From positions 62,001-126,000 of the forward strand of contig NZ_JACIDY010000005.1 in assembly GCF_014196615.1 (NCBI RefSeq): a stretch of 64,000 nt of DNA, in the 5' to 3' direction. The notes beneath the pieces are model-generated. The model saw only the letters and a program-made list of their open reading frames with translations. It was not told where the DNA came from and ran no database searches. Below, piece after piece: positions 62,740 to 64,000 of the stretch. Position 1 is the stretch's first letter. Each line of letters opens with the position of its first letter. Both the position numbers and the translations under genes were made by a program. The stretch comes from Novosphingobium fluoreni (GTDB lineage Bacteria; Pseudomonadota; Alphaproteobacteria; Sphingomonadales; Sphingomonadaceae).

Positions 62740-63689
62740 CGCCGTGGACCTGGCACGGCGGCGGCATCACCGCGGCGCGGCGGCACTTCGGCGGTGATGA
62801 CTGGCTGGACTTGTCGACCGGCATCAATCCGGTGCCGTGGCCCGGCGTCGATACGCTGCACTTCGATTGGCAAGCCTTGCCCGCCCCCGAAGACCTGCGC
62901 GCGCTGGAGGCGGTTGCCGCCGCCTATTTTGGCGTCGATCCCCAATTCGTCTGCGCGGTGCCCGGCACCGAGATCGGGTTGCGGCTGATCGGCCAATCCC
63001 TGAACGGCGTGCGCACCGCCCATGTCGCCCCCAGCTATCGCACGCATGGGGAAATGGTGGCTGGTTCGATCGCGACCCAGGCAAGCCGCTCCGATGCGGC
63101 GGAGGCGTTGATCCTCGCCAATCCCAACAATCCGGACGGTCGCCTGGTCGACACCGAACGGCTCCTGGCGCAGGACCGTCCATGGCTGCTGGTGGACGAA
63201 GCCTTTGCCGATCCCGATCCGGATTGCAGCGTGGCAGCGCAAGTGGCGGACCGTTCGGGGCTGATCGTCTTCCGTTCGTTCGGCAAGTTCTTTGGTCTGG
63301 CGGGCGTTCGTCTGGGCTTTGTCCTCGCGCGGCCGGAAATCCTTGCCGACTTGCGGGCGGTGCTGGGTGCCTGGCCGTTGTCAGCGGCAGCGCTCGCGAT
63401 CGGCCGGGCGGCTTATCAGGACCACGCGTGGATCGAGCAGACGCGGACCCGGCTGTGGCGACAGGCGGCGGCATTGGACGCGGTTCTGGAAGACTGCGGT
63501 TTCTCTGCGATCGGAGCTTGTCCGTTGTTCCGGCTGATCACGGTGGATGATGGGCACGCGCTGTTCGAACGGCTGGCGCGCCGCGCGATCCTGACGCGCC
63601 CGTTTGCCGAGCAACCCCAGTGGCTGCGCTTCGGGCTGCCGGCGGACACGGCGGGGCTGGAGCGGCTGCGGGACGCGCTTCGTGGTTGA
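62736..63689 (+). CDS. cobD: L-threonine-O-3-phosphate decarboxylase, PLP-dependent
   Basis: A 317-residue aminotransferase-fold enzyme (class I/II) predicted to make (R)-1-aminopropan-2-ol phosphate, the linker of the nucleotide loop. The PLP lysine is K184 in FRSFGKFFGLAG. The cofactor aspartate and asparagine region is ILANPNNPDGRLVD, and the start reads WHGGGITAARRHFGG with DLSTGINPVPWP. The name follows Salmonella (CobD; CobC in Pseudomonas denitrificans). It overlaps cobS and cbiB. Confidence 0.92.
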   Translation: MTPWTWHGGGITAARRHFGGDDWLDLSTGINPVPWPGVDTLHFDWQALPAPEDLRALEAVAAAYFGVDPQFVCAVPGTEIGLRLIGQSLNGVRTAHVAPSYRTHGEMVAGSIATQASRSDAAEALILANPNNPDGRLVDTERLLAQDRPWLLVDEAFADPDPDCSVAAQVADRSGLIVFRSFGKFFGLAGVRLGFVLARPEILADLRAVLGAWPLSAAALAIGRAAYQDHAWIEQTRTRLWRQAAALDAVLEDCGFSAIGACPLFRLITVDDGHALFERLARRAILTRPFAEQPQWLRFGLPADTAGLERLRDALRG

Positions 63690-64000
63690 GCCGGTCGCGC
63701 TGGTGGCCTTGGCGATCGACGCAGTAGTCGGTTGGCCGGCGGGCCTGTATCGCCGCATCGGCCACCCGGTCGGCCTTTTCGCGCGCATCATCGATAGGTG
63801 TGAGCGGCGGTGGAACAGACCCGACACACCGCCCGGTATGCGCCGAGCCCTAGGCGTCCTCACGGTGGTGTTGCTGCTGATGGTCGCGGCGGGCGGGGGG
63901 CTGCTGTTGCAGACGGCGCTGGGCGAACTGCACTTGGGATGGATCGGGGTGGCGCTGCTGGCCTGGCCGGCCCTGGCACAGCGCAGCCTGTACGATCACG
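63682..64000 (+). CDS. cbiB: Adenosylcobinamide-phosphate synthase, N-terminal part
   Basis: The gene runs off the right edge; 106 codons are visible. The sequence VALVALAIDAVVGWPAGLYR and GHPVGLFARIIDRCERRWNR is the typical start of CbiB (CobD in the Pseudomonas convention), the membrane enzyme that attaches aminopropanol phosphate to adenosylcobyric acid. Two helices follow (LTVVLLLMVAAGGGLLL and WIGVALLAWPALA). The start is GTG at 63682, overlapping the previous gene by eight bases. Confidence 0.92.
   Translation, partial: MVEPVALVALAIDAVVGWPAGLYRRIGHPVGLFARIIDRCERRWNRPDTPPGMRRALGVLTVVLLLMVAAGGGLLLQTALGELHLGWIGVALLAWPALAQRSLYDH

Overview
The window is GC-rich DNA from an alphaproteobacterium, most likely a member of the Sphingomonadales (Novosphingobium/Sphingobium/Sphingomonas type). 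The evidence is the crtY-crtI-crtB carotenoid operon, four large TonB-dependent systems or receptors with their neighbours, short intergenic spaces, 4-bp start/stop overlaps and protein styles typical of that order. The lineage is inferred from gene content, not measured. No tRNA, rRNA, CRISPR array, insertion sequence or prophage was recognised.

Region 1 (1-21.5 kb) is mostly housekeeping. It holds the tail of a nucleotide-sugar epimerase, tdk, galE, a TauE/SafE permease and a trehalose operon (otsB, a GH15 glucosidase, otsA). Next come dps, a Nudix hydrolase, dinB, a Bcr/CflA-type exporter and a 48-residue membrane protein. The carotenoid operon crtY-crtI-LOG-crtB is followed by a GNAT acetyltransferase, a MipA porin-like protein, a uracil-DNA glycosylase-fold protein, an SRAP-family protein that lacks the family's catalytic cysteine, and thiC behind a TPP riboswitch.

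Region 2 (21.6-28.4 kb) has a repeat-rich lipoprotein and a TonB-dependent receptor. The receptor is divergent from a three-gene ABC exporter whose two permeases are of the DUF3526 type.

Region 3 (28.4-49.7 kb) looks like an accessory catabolic island. It encodes four short-chain dehydrogenases, a 3-ketosteroid-dehydrogenase-like flavoprotein, an acyl-CoA ligase, an HsaA-type flavin monooxygenase, a quinone reductase and an epoxide hydrolase. It also encodes a P450 with its [2Fe-2S] ferredoxin, a SnoaL-like protein, a thiolase, an FAH-family hydrolase, a VOC dioxygenase-like protein, an HSL-family esterase and a TonB receptor. Intergenic spaces are longer here, with AT-rich stretches. Two of them carry the same palindrome, AACGA-N4-TCGTT, a candidate island-wide operator. 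The substrate cannot be read from sequence; the enzyme set suits a hydrophobic cyclic compound such as a terpenoid or steroid-like molecule.

Region 4 (49.8-64 kb) is a cobalamin uptake and late-synthesis region with three cobalamin riboswitches. The first leads a siderophore-type TonB receptor plus a PepSY membrane protein. The second leads a lone CbiM. The third leads DUF1636-cobT-cobC-cobS-cobD-cbiB, a tightly overlapped operon that runs off the right edge. cobO, btuF and btuCD lie between them. Together the genes would import corrinoids, adenosylate them and rebuild the nucleotide loop.
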